Of a stretch of 64,000 nt of DNA, positions 35,472 to 44,152 are shown piece by piece. The notes below the pieces were generated by a model, which was given only the letters and a program-made list of their open reading frames with translations, searched no databases and was not told where the DNA came from. The stretch covers positions 19,684 through 83,683 of the forward strand of contig JH599920.1 in assembly GCA_000245075.1 (NCBI GenBank). Direction: 5' to 3'. A program made the position numbers and the translations under genes. The stretch comes from Acetobacteraceae bacterium AT-5844 (GTDB lineage: Bacteria; Pseudomonadota; Alphaproteobacteria; Acetobacterales; Acetobacteraceae). The first letter of the stretch is position 1, and each line of letters opens with the position of its first letter.

Positions 35472-36368
35472 ATGGCCCTTTTTTCGATGACCGGCTTCGC
35501 CCGGCAAGCAGGCACCTTGCCGGATGGCACAGGTTTCGTGTGGGAACTGCGCAGCGTCAACGGGCGCGGCCTGGATGTGCGGCTGCGCCTGCCGCCCGGC
35601 CATGAGACGCTGGAGCCCAAGCTGCGCGATGCCGCAACGGCCCGGTTCAAGCGCGGCAATATTTCCGCCAGCCTGAGCGTGAAGAAGGAAGAGCGGCCCG
35701 CGCCGCGCCTGACGCCGGACCCGGCGGCGCTGGAGCAGGCGATCGCGCTGGCGATGGAGGTGGCGGCGCGGATTCCCGGCTGCCCGACGCCGCGCGCGGA
35801 ATCCATCCTGGCCATGCCGGGCGTGCTGCGCAGCGAGGTGCCGGAAGCCAGGGAAGGCGAGGAAGACGCACGCCACGCCGCCATTGCCGCCGGCTTCATG
35901 AAGGCGCTGGATGACCTGGCGGCGGCCCGTGCTGAAGAGGGCGAGAAGCTGGGCGCCATTCTGGGCGCGCTGCTTGACGAAATCTCGGTGCTGCGGGGGA
36001 AGGCGGCCGGGCTGGCGGCGGAGCAGCCGGCGGCGCATCGCGCGAGGCTGACGGCGGCGCTGGCGGAATTGTTGGAAGGCGAGCGGCGGGTGCCGGAGGA
36101 GCGGCTGGCGCTGGAAGTGGCCCTTCTGGCCCAGAAATCCGACGTGCGGGAGGAGCTGGACCGGCTGGCCGCGCATGTGGATGCGGCGCGGACGTTGTTG
36201 GCGGCTGGTGAGCCTGCCGGGCGGCGGCTGGAATTCCTGACGCAGGAATTCGGGCGTGAGGCGAACACTCTGGGCGCCAAGTCAGCCAGCCTGGGGCTGA
36301 CCGGTATTTCCCTCGATTTGAAGGCCGCGATCGAGCGGCTGCGTGAGCAGGCGGCGAACGTCGAATGA
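35472..36368 (+). CDS. yicC: YicC family endoribonuclease
   Basis: Protein of 298 residues. The N-terminal YicC domain (MALFSMTGFARQ, WELRSVNGRGLDVRLRLP) and the C-terminal DUF1732 domain (RRLEFLTQEFGREANTLGAKS) are complete. YicC/YloC proteins are metal-dependent endoribonucleases linked to small-RNA turnover. The start at 35472 is set by the conserved MTGFAR motif. Its stop overlaps the gmk start (ATGA), a conserved yicC-gmk pairing. Confidence 0.93.
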   Translation: MALFSMTGFARQAGTLPDGTGFVWELRSVNGRGLDVRLRLPPGHETLEPKLRDAATARFKRGNISASLSVKKEERPAPRLTPDPAALEQAIALAMEVAARIPGCPTPRAESILAMPGVLRSEVPEAREGEEDARHAAIAAGFMKALDDLAAARAEEGEKLGAILGALLDEISVLRGKAAGLAAEQPAAHRARLTAALAELLEGERRVPEERLALEVALLAQKSDVREELDRLAAHVDAARTLLAAGEPAGRRLEFLTQEFGREANTLGAKSASLGLTGISLDLKAAIERLREQAANVE

Positions 36369-36994
36369 ACCAGATATCCCGGCGGGGCCTCTGCCTCGTG
36401 CTTTCGGCCCCCTCCGGTGCAGGAAAGTCCTCCGTCAGCCGCGCGTTGCTGGAGCAGGAACCGGAATTGCGGCTTTCCATCAGCGCCACGACCCGCAAGC
36501 CCCGCCCGGGCGAACAGGAAGGCGTGCATTATTTCTTCCGGGAGCGGGAAGAGTTCCAGCGGATGATCACGGCCGGAGAGCTGTTGGAACACGCTGAGGT
36601 GTTCGGCCGCTTCTACGGCACGCCGCGCGCTGCGGTGGAGCAGGCGCTGGCCGCGGGGCGGGATGTGCTGTTCGACATCGACTGGCAGGGGCACATGCTG
36701 TTGCGGGAGGCACTGCCGGGCGACGTGATCGGCGTGTTCCTGTTGCCGCCGAGCCTCGATGAGCTGGAACGGCGTTTGCATGGGCGTGGGCAGGATTCCG
36801 CTGAGGAGATTGCTAGCCGGATGAGTGCCGCCCGGGATGAGATCAGCCACTACGCTGATTTCGACAATGTGCTTGTGAATCACGACTTCCACCAGACGGT
36901 GGATGAAGTGCGCGCCATTCTGCGCGCGGGCCGCAGCGCGCGTGCGCGCCAGCCCTGGCTGCCTGACTTCGTCGGCGGGTTGCTGAAGGTTTGA
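36365..36994 (+). CDS. gmk: Guanylate kinase
   Basis: Kinase of 209 residues converting GMP to GDP. It has the P-loop LSAPSGAGKSSVSRALL, STTRKPRPGE-type SATTRKPRPGEQEGVHY for GMP binding, GTPRAAVEQAL and FDIDWQGHMLL. Length is normal. It is coupled to yicC by a 4-bp overlap. Confidence 0.96.
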   Translation: MNQISRRGLCLVLSAPSGAGKSSVSRALLEQEPELRLSISATTRKPRPGEQEGVHYFFREREEFQRMITAGELLEHAEVFGRFYGTPRAAVEQALAAGRDVLFDIDWQGHMLLREALPGDVIGVFLLPPSLDELERRLHGRGQDSAEEIASRMSAARDEISHYADFDNVLVNHDFHQTVDEVRAILRAGRSARARQPWLPDFVGGLLKV

Positions 36995-37013
36995 CCACTA
37001 TGAGTTCAGCAGC

Positions 37014-37949
37014 ATGAGCGTGCTGCTGCAGATCATCCTGCCGATCTTTGCCTTGATCGGCCTGGGCTACGCTTCAGCGAAGATGAAGTGGATCAGCGAG
37101 GAGGGGCTGCGCGGGCTGAACGATTTCGTGTTTCGCCTGGCGCTGCCTTGCCTGATCTTCAACGGTGCGACCACGCCGCATCCTGGTGGCGGTGCCACCG
37201 CCTTCGCCTTCTTCACCGGCTGCCTGACGGCCTATGCGCTGGCCATTCTGCTGGCGCGCACCGTGCTGCGGTTGAAACTGGGGGAGGCGGGGACCTTCGG
37301 GCTGAATGCGTCCTTCGGCAATAGCGGGATGATTGGCATTCCGCTGGTGCTGGCAGCCTATGGGCAGCAGGGGCTGGGGCAGCTGCTGGCCATCATTGGT
37401 CTGCATTCGCTCATCCTGCTGCCGATCGGCACGGTGGTGGGCGAGATGGCGCATAGCAGCAAGGCGCCGGTGCTGAAGATCCTGAAGGCCACCATCATTT
37501 CCGTGGCGCAGAATCCCATCGTCATTGCGGTGGCGGCGGGGTTCGTCGTCTATCAGGCAGGCGTGCCGGTGCCGGAAGTGGCGCGGAATTTCCTGCAACT
37601 GACGGGGATGGCGGCATCTCCGGTGGCGCTGTTCTGCCTGGGGGCGACGCTCGTCGCCTTCGACGCGCGGCGGGACTGGCCATCGGCTCTGGTGTGCTCG
37701 GCATTGAAGCTGTTGTTCATGCCGTTCCTGGTGGCCGTCATCGGCTGGCTGATCAGCCTGCCGCCCTTGCCGATGAAGGTGGCTGTGCTGACAGCGGCTT
37801 TGCCGACGGGGGCGAATGCCTTCTTTCTGTCCCGCCGTTATTCGGCCGGGGCGGAGCGGTCCGGGGCCACGGTGTTGCTGTCCACCCTGCTGTCGCTCGG
37901 CACGGTGGCCGGGCTGATGATGGGGCTGGAAAGCTGGTACGGCCCGTGA
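37014..37949 (+). CDS. AEC (auxin efflux carrier) family transporter
   Basis: Integral membrane protein of 311 residues with about ten helices in two inverted halves. The N-terminus (ILPIFALIGLGYASAKMKWI, NDFVFRLALPCLIF) and the central FGNSGMIGIPLVLAAYG are typical of bacterial AEC carriers, which usually export organic acids such as malate or malonate. The real substrate is unknown. It follows gmk by 19 bp on the same strand. Confidence 0.87.
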   Translation: MSVLLQIILPIFALIGLGYASAKMKWISEEGLRGLNDFVFRLALPCLIFNGATTPHPGGGATAFAFFTGCLTAYALAILLARTVLRLKLGEAGTFGLNASFGNSGMIGIPLVLAAYGQQGLGQLLAIIGLHSLILLPIGTVVGEMAHSSKAPVLKILKATIISVAQNPIVIAVAAGFVVYQAGVPVPEVARNFLQLTGMAASPVALFCLGATLVAFDARRDWPSALVCSALKLLFMPFLVAVIGWLISLPPLPMKVAVLTAALPTGANAFFLSRRYSAGAERSGATVLLSTLLSLGTVAGLMMGLESWYGP

Positions 37950-37997
37950 CGCGGGGCCAGCGCAACCGGCATGGCGCCGGGCGCTGGCCTGCCCGCT

Positions 37998-38273
37998 TCA
38001 GTGCAAGCGGAACTCGCCATCGGTGTAGCGGAACTCCGCTGGCCTGCTGAGGGCAGCGGAGGCGACGCGCACGGAGTGCAGCGGGCCCTGGATGTCGCGG
38101 CACCAGAAATCCAGGAAGCGGTGAAGCTCGGGGAAGTCGGGTGCCAGATCGATCTTCTGCCAGATGAAGCTCTGAAGGACGGCCGGGTGATCGGGGAGAT
38201 GGTAGAGGATCTCCGCCGTTGTCAGCCGCCAGTCGGGGATGCGCAGAAGGGAATCGATGTCGCGTAGCAGCAT
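37998..38273 (-). CDS. usg: Usg family protein
   Basis: Small soluble protein of 91 residues matching the Usg family of Alphaproteobacteria: RLTTAEILYHLPDHPAVLQ, FIWQKIDLAPDFPELHRFL and DFWCRDIQGPLHSVRVA. The biochemical role is unknown. The name comes from its place beside trp genes in other species, but here it lies next to groESL. The start at 38273 (MLLRDIDSLL) fits the family length; the frame is open 33 codons further. Confidence 0.8.
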   Translation of the reverse strand: MLLRDIDSLLRIPDWRLTTAEILYHLPDHPAVLQSFIWQKIDLAPDFPELHRFLDFWCRDIQGPLHSVRVASAALSRPAEFRYTDGEFRLH

Positions 38274-38386
38274 GGCCTGAACCTTCTCCTGATCCGTGTC
38301 CGGTCCGTCGCCGGCCCTCCTCCTGGAAGGAAGAATGGCATGAGCCAGGCTGGGGAAGGCAAGAAAAAACATTCTATTTCAGTCTA

Positions 38387-38413
38387 TTGGCACTCTTCGA
38401 CCGAGAGTGCTGA
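38387..38413. promoter_or_regulatory. CIRCE operator 1 (HrcA site) upstream of groES
   Basis: Inverted repeat TTGGCACTC-N9-GAGTGCTGA, differing from the CIRCE consensus TTAGCACTC-N9-GAGTGCTAA at two positions. The spacer is exactly nine bases. HrcA binding here would repress groESL until heat stress. Confidence 0.92.
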
Positions 38414-38420
38414 CAAGCGC

Positions 38421-38448
38421 TTGACGAAATCCTCAGACCCTCTTAGAT
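38421..38448 (+). promoter_or_regulatory. Putative groESL promoter
   Basis: TTGACG (38421-38426) and TTAGAT (38443-38448) are spaced 16 bp apart, between the two CIRCE elements. Transcription would begin at about 38455, inside the second CIRCE copy, as expected for HrcA control. A heat-shock sigma factor promoter overlapping the same CTTGAC is also possible. Confidence 0.6.
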
Positions 38449-38450
38449 CG

Positions 38451-38477
38451 CTAGCACTCTCCTGGGGTGAGTGCTGA
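38451..38477. promoter_or_regulatory. CIRCE operator 2 (HrcA site) upstream of groES
   Basis: Inverted repeat CTAGCACTC-N9-GAGTGCTGA, a second CIRCE element centred 64 bp downstream of the first and 70-96 bp before the groES start. The nine-base spacer is conserved. At RNA level it would lie at the very 5' end of the transcript. Confidence 0.92.
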
Positions 38478-38546
38478 CAGGGCTTGCTGGTCCAGGAGAG
38501 CCAACCGTCACTGGGTGCGCCTGAAAGAGGGCGCCAGGAGAGGGCC

Positions 38547-38837
38547 ATGAGCTTCCGTCCGCTGCATGACCGCGTCGTCGTCCGCCGGCTGAACGCCGAA
38601 GAGAAGACCGCTGGTGGCATCATCATCCCCGACACCGCCAAGGAAAAGCCGCAGGAAGGCGAAGTGATCGCCGTTGGCTCCGGCGCGCGTAACGAGGCCG
38701 GCCAGTTGGTCCCGCTGGACGTGAAGGCGGGCGACCGCGTTCTGTTCGGCAAGTGGTCCGGCACCGAGGTGAAGATCAAGGGTGAAGACCTGCTGATCAT
38801 GAAGGAAAGCGACATCCTGGGCGTGATCGCGGCCTGA
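38547..38837 (+). CDS. groES: Co-chaperonin GroES
   Basis: Ring lid of the GroEL chaperonin, 96 residues. It has [22 protein letters not shown] with the start of the mobile loop, [18 protein letters not shown], and the C-terminal [13 protein letters not shown]. An AGGAGAGGG run precedes the ATG at 38547. It is the first gene of groESL, preceded by two CIRCE elements. Confidence 0.98.
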   Translation: MSFRPLHDRVVVRRLNAEEKTAGGIIIPDTAKEKPQEGEVIAVGSGARNEAGQLVPLDVKAGDRVLFGKWSGTEVKIKGEDLLIMKESDILGVIAA

Positions 38838-38890
38838 TTGGCTGCTTGAGCACCCCTTTCTCGCATTCCTGAACCAACAGACAGAGGTAG

Positions 38891-40528
<1,638 letters not shown>

Positions 40529-40560
40529 TCTCCAACTGGAGATCGGGTTTCCGAAAAGAG

Positions 40561-40590
40561 GGGGCGGCCCGCAGGGGCCGCCCCTTTTTT
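40561..40590 (+). terminator. groESL intrinsic terminator
   Basis: GC-only 10-bp stem (40561-40570 with 40575-40584) with a 4-base loop, followed by six T on the plus strand, 33 bp after the groEL stop. Confidence 0.95.
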
Positions 40591-40793
40591 GTTGCGTTAA
40601 GGCTTGCGGGCAAGGGATGGCGGGTTTGCGTTGACAGGGGCTTGACGATCTGGCCCACTATTCGTTGCCAACCGCTGCTGATCGCCTTGCCGTGCCTCCG
40701 GTTATCCCGGCTGCCGTTCAAGCGGTGACACAGGGTGGGATACCGACCGTGGCGGCGTTCGCCACGGTCTTGTCAGAGAGAGGAGTGCGTCGC

Positions 40794-40997
40794 ATGGCGA
40801 TTGGCACCGTGAAGTGGTTCAACGCGACCAAGGGCTTCGGCTTTATCGTTCCGCAAGACGGGGGCAAGGATGTGTTCGTGCACATCACCGCCGTGCAGCG
40901 CGCCGGCCTGCAAGGCCTCCAGGAAAACCAGAAGATCAGCTTTGAAGTGGTGCAGGAGCGGGGCAAGGCCGCTGCCACCAACCTGAAGCCGCTCTGA
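40794..40997 (+). CDS. Cold-shock protein, CspA family
   Basis: Single OB-fold RNA chaperone of 67 residues with RNP1 (KGFGFI) and RNP2 (VFVHI) motifs. The start ATG at 40794 has AGGAG eight bases upstream; the frame is open before it, but the family starts MAIGTVKWF. Upstream, about 200 bp separate it from the groEL terminator, and TTGACA at 40631-40636 is a possible -35 element, which would leave a leader of more than 100 bases, typical for cold-shock genes. It is followed by a T-rich terminator. Confidence 0.93.
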   Translation: MAIGTVKWFNATKGFGFIVPQDGGKDVFVHITAVQRAGLQGLQENQKISFEVVQERGKAAATNLKPL

Positions 40998-41012
40998 GCC
41001 GATAGCGATGTA

Positions 41013-41076
41013 ACGGCGCCCTTCTGAGGGTGCTGGCGAGACGGTTCGTGTCCGGAAGGGCGCGGGCCGTTTTTTT
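41013..41076 (+). terminator. Probable terminator after the cold-shock gene
   Basis: Nine-base arms (41016-41024 with 41055-41063) enclose a 30-base loop, with additional pairing just outside (ACGGC with GCCGT). This is followed by seven T. The loop is long for an intrinsic terminator, but the T run directly follows the pairing. Confidence 0.65.
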
Positions 41077-41182
41077 ATGTCTGCGAAACGGCATACAAAT
41101 CATGGCAAAAAAGGGGCGGAAAGTGGGCAATTGAGTTTGCTGCACTGCACCAGTTTGCGTTAAGGACAGGCATATTCATTTT

Positions 41183-41199
41183 GCGGAAAGGGTTTCCGC
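41183..41199 (+). promoter_or_regulatory. Hairpin covering the ribosome-binding site of the 41201 gene
   Basis: Perfect 7-bp stem GCGGAAA/TTTCCGC with a GGG loop, ending one base before the ATG. The only purine-rich (SD-like) sequence for the gene lies within it. It could hold translation off until opened by temperature, a protein or another RNA. Confidence 0.5.
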
Positions 41200-41200
41200 G

Positions 41201-41605
41201 ATGCGTATCGCGTCCGTTTTGTCATTTTTTGTATTGATTCCATTGGTATTTTCGGCCTCTGCCCAAGCCCGTGAGAACTGGTGGAACGAGGTAAGCGTGA
41301 GCGCGACCTTTGGCGGCGCCCTGCCATATTCCAGCGGAAACGGTGGATATGTCGTGACGCGGCTGCTCTCCCCCACCAAGGAGGGGCAGGCTATCCGGCT
41401 TGAGGGATCGTCACCTTTCGACCCTGCCGTGAAGAAGGTTTTCGATGGAAGGCCACAATTTGGCCTCGGCGGGCGCTACGATTGGGGCACGCTTCCGAGC
41501 GGCGCCAAGGTCTCAGTACGAGCCATGGTGAGCGCGGGGGTAGAGCCGGTGGAGGCTGGCCCGCGGCCGATGGTCGGGCTCGCGGGCCTCAGTATCCTAT
41601 TCTGA
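41201..41605 (+). CDS. Small exported protein of unknown function
   Basis: Not recognised. The protein has 134 residues with a clear signal peptide (MRIASVLSFFVLIPLVFSASAQA, cleavage probably after SAQA at about residue 23). The mature part of about 110 residues alternates polar and hydrophobic residues (VSVSATFGGALPYSS, GGRYDWGTLPSGAKVSVRA) and ends VGLAGLSILF. The C-terminal Phe and strand-like pattern recall outer-membrane beta-barrel ends, but it is too short for a standard barrel. A hairpin spans its ribosome-binding site. It overlaps the convergent peptidase gene by 9 bp. Confidence 0.7.
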   Translation: MRIASVLSFFVLIPLVFSASAQARENWWNEVSVSATFGGALPYSSGNGGYVVTRLLSPTKEGQAIRLEGSSPFDPAVKKVFDGRPQFGLGGRYDWGTLPSGAKVSVRAMVSAGVEPVEAGPRPMVGLAGLSILF

Positions 41606-43669
41606 TTCCCAGCCAATGGCGCGGCGCAGGAAGGCCGCGCCCAACGCCATGAAGCGGGCAGCCTCGGCATTGTCCTTGCCGTAGCCGTGACCACCGGCGG
41701 CGGGTTCATAGAACCGGGCCTCATATCCAAGCTTCTGGAGCTTTGCCGCCATCTTGCGGGCATGGGCGGGGTGGACCCGGTCATCCCTGCGCGTCGTCGC
41801 GATGAGGATGGGGGGATAGGTCTTGCCCGCATCCGCATTGTGGTAGGCGGAGAAGTGCTGGATGAAGGCCCAGTCCTTCGGGTTGTCGGGGTCGCCATAC
41901 TCCGCCATCCAGCTCGCCCCCGCCAGCAGCTTGGTGTAGCGCCGCATATCGATGAGCGGGATGGTGCAGAACAGCGCGCCGAACCGCTCCGGATAGCGGG
42001 TGAGCATATTCGCAATGAGCAGGCCGCCATTGGAACCGCCCTCGGCGGCAATGCGGCCTGGCGTCGTCACGCCGCGGCGCGCGAGATCGGCCGCGACAGC
42101 CGCGAAATCGTCGTGTGAGAGACGCTTGTTCTGGCGGCGCCCGGCCTCATGCCAGCGTGTCCCGAATTCGCCACCGCCACGGATGTTGGCGGTGACGGCG
42201 GTGCCGCCGCGCTCCAGCCAGAGCTGGCCGATGCTGCCCTTGTAGTAGGGCATGACCGGGATCTGGAAACCGCCATAGCCCGAGAGATGGACGGGAGCGT
42301 CGCCGGTTTCGGTGTCGGGGCCGGTCTGGACGTAGGGGATGCGCTCGCCATCGGAGGAGACGGCTTCGTGGCGCGTCACCCGCAGGCCGTCGGCATTATA
42401 GATCTTCGGCGCCTGGCGCAGCACCAGCGGTGTAGCGGGCGTGGTGGCGGTGCGGAGCAGGGTGGGCGGAGTGACCGGGTCCTGCGTCATGGCGAGAAGG
42501 GTGCCGTCCGATTCCTCGGGCTCGGCATCCAGGGGCCAGACATCGACGACGCCGATTTCGGGCAGGCCGTCCAGCTTATGTGGTGTCCAGGCGGTCTCGC
42601 CGGGCGTCCAGATGGTGAAGCGGGGGGAGAGGTCGTCCAGCTCCGCCATCAGCAACTGGCCGGCGCACCAGGAATAGCCGGTCAGGGCACGTCGCTCGGC
42701 GGGCTCGAACAGAGTCTGGAGATGAGGCGTGCTGGAGAGCAGGGAGGAGAGGGTCGTCGCCAGCAGGGTGTCCGGCGCATAGGTGGTGCCGCCGATGGTC
42801 CAGGGCGTGCGCGGTTGCAGGACGATGAGGTCCCGGAACCAGTTGACGCGGACATCCGTGGGAATGTCGATGCGCTGCAGAGGGCCGGTGCGGTCGCCCA
42901 GATGGACGGCGACGTCGTAGAAACCGATCTGGTCCAGGAAGACCAGCCGCTCCTCGCCGGTGGAGCGGTCCACGCCGCCCCAGGCGCCCATGTGATCGGC
43001 AGGGACCTCGAACAGCACTTCGGCAGCGAGCGGGTCCTGGCCGCGGGACCACAGGCGAATGGTGCGTGAGTAGCCCGAGCTGGTGGCCATGCCTTCGCCG
43101 AAGGCGGAGGAGAGCAGCAGCGTGTCCCGGTCCAGCCAGTCCACCCCGCCCTTGGCCTCGGGCAGGCTGAAGCCGTCGCGCACGAAGCTGCGGCTGGGGA
43201 TGTCGAACTCCCGCAGCACCACGGCGTCTCCCCCGCCGCGCGAGAGCTTCAGGACGGCGCGGTCATGGGTGCCGTGGATGACGGCGGCGCCATGCCAGAC
43301 CCAGTCCTCGTTCTCTTCCTTCACCAGGGCATCGAGGTCGATGAGGATTTCCCAGGACGGGTTGTCCTGGCGGTAGCCTTCCTCGGTGGTGCGGCGCCAG
43401 AGCCCGCGCGGGTTCTGCGCGTCCTTCCAGAAGTTGTAGAGGAGGCCGCCACGGCGGGTGATGTGCGGGATCTTGTCCGGGCGATCCATCGCGGCCTGCA
43501 CCGCCTGGGCGTCGGCGGCGACACGGTCGTCCGACAGGCGGGCGAGGGTTTTCTCGTTCTGCGCCTCGACCCAGGCGAGGGCTTCGGCGCCTTCGATCTC
43601 CTCCAGCCAGAGGAAGGGATCGTCATCCGGTGCTTCGAGAGTGGGGCGAGCGTCGGGGAGATGGGTCAT
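41597..43669 (-). CDS. Prolyl oligopeptidase family serine peptidase (S9)
   Basis: Peptidase of 690 residues: an N-terminal seven-bladed propeller region (starting DDPFLWLEEIEGAEALAWVE) and a C-terminal alpha/beta-hydrolase domain. The catalytic serine lies in AAEGGSNGGLLIANM (G-x-S-x-G-G), the aspartate in RRDDRVHPAHA and the histidine in GGHGYGKDN. These identify prolyl oligopeptidase-like enzymes, which cut short peptides after proline. No signal peptide is visible, so it is probably cytoplasmic. It lies 7 bp downstream of the terB-like gene on the same strand. Confidence 0.92.
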   Translation of the reverse strand: MTHLPDARPTLEAPDDDPFLWLEEIEGAEALAWVEAQNEKTLARLSDDRVAADAQAVQAAMDRPDKIPHITRRGGLLYNFWKDAQNPRGLWRRTTEEGYRQDNPSWEILIDLDALVKEENEDWVWHGAAVIHGTHDRAVLKLSRGGGDAVVLREFDIPSRSFVRDGFSLPEAKGGVDWLDRDTLLLSSAFGEGMATSSGYSRTIRLWSRGQDPLAAEVLFEVPADHMGAWGGVDRSTGEERLVFLDQIGFYDVAVHLGDRTGPLQRIDIPTDVRVNWFRDLIVLQPRTPWTIGGTTYAPDTLLATTLSSLLSSTPHLQTLFEPAERRALTGYSWCAGQLLMAELDDLSPRFTIWTPGETAWTPHKLDGLPEIGVVDVWPLDAEPEESDGTLLAMTQDPVTPPTLLRTATTPATPLVLRQAPKIYNADGLRVTRHEAVSSDGERIPYVQTGPDTETGDAPVHLSGYGGFQIPVMPYYKGSIGQLWLERGGTAVTANIRGGGEFGTRWHEAGRRQNKRLSHDDFAAVAADLARRGVTTPGRIAAEGGSNGGLLIANMLTRYPERFGALFCTIPLIDMRRYTKLLAGASWMAEYGDPDNPKDWAFIQHFSAYHNADAGKTYPPILIATTRRDDRVHPAHARKMAAKLQKLGYEARFYEPAAGGHGYGKDNAEAARFMALGAAFLRRAIGWESE

Positions 43670-43676
43670 GGCCGGG

Positions 43677-44099
43677 TCAGGCCATCTGGTAGCGGGCTTT
43701 GGCAGCGCGCTCGATGGCGCCGGCGATCAGCCGGTCGATATCCATGCCAATGCGGAAATCCTGCAGGAAGCGGAGTTCCTCCTGCGTGGCCTCGCCATCG
43801 GCGGCGGCAACCTCGCAGGCCAGGAGATAGGCGGTCTCCCGCAGGCGCTGCGGCAGCGCGGCGCGCATCATGGTGAAGGCGCGGTCCAGGCCTTCGGTCT
43901 GGCTGAGGAGAGCCATGCAGATTTCGGTGACGGGCTCGATCTCCTGAGCCTGGAAGCCCGTGAAGACAGGGAGCTCCTGCACCAGCCGCGACATCATGCC
44001 CAGCTCGGCATCCGACATGCGTTGGTCGGAGGCGGACATCAGCACCATGGCGCAGATGAGCGCCTCATGGACGGTGAAGTGAGTCTTGTTCTGCGGCAT
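43677..44099 (-). CDS. TerB-like (tellurite-resistance TerB domain) protein
   Basis: All-helical acidic protein of 140 residues with a TerB-type domain: VHEALICAMVLMSASDQRMSDAE, the later LACEVAAADGEATQEELRFL and similar D/E-rich metal-binding loops (ASDQ.MSDAE, AADGEAT.EE). TerB-like proteins bind divalent metal and act in stress responses, though the family is broad. No other ter genes are nearby. The start MPQNKTHF at 44099 is chosen over an upstream extension. It lies between the dinG-like helicase and the prolyl oligopeptidase on one strand. Confidence 0.78.
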   Translation of the reverse strand: MPQNKTHFTVHEALICAMVLMSASDQRMSDAELGMMSRLVQELPVFTGFQAQEIEPVTEICMALLSQTEGLDRAFTMMRAALPQRLRETAYLLACEVAAADGEATQEELRFLQDFRIGMDIDRLIAGAIERAAKARYQMA

Positions 44100-44152
44100 G
44101 GGTGGCACGCTCTCCTCGTTACTGACCGGCGTATCGCGGCCGGGTCTGCGCT

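Noticed and set aside
35429..36892. Minus-strand frame of 487 codons opposite yicC and gmk
   Set aside because: Both plus-strand genes have clear catalytic motifs; the antisense frame has none.
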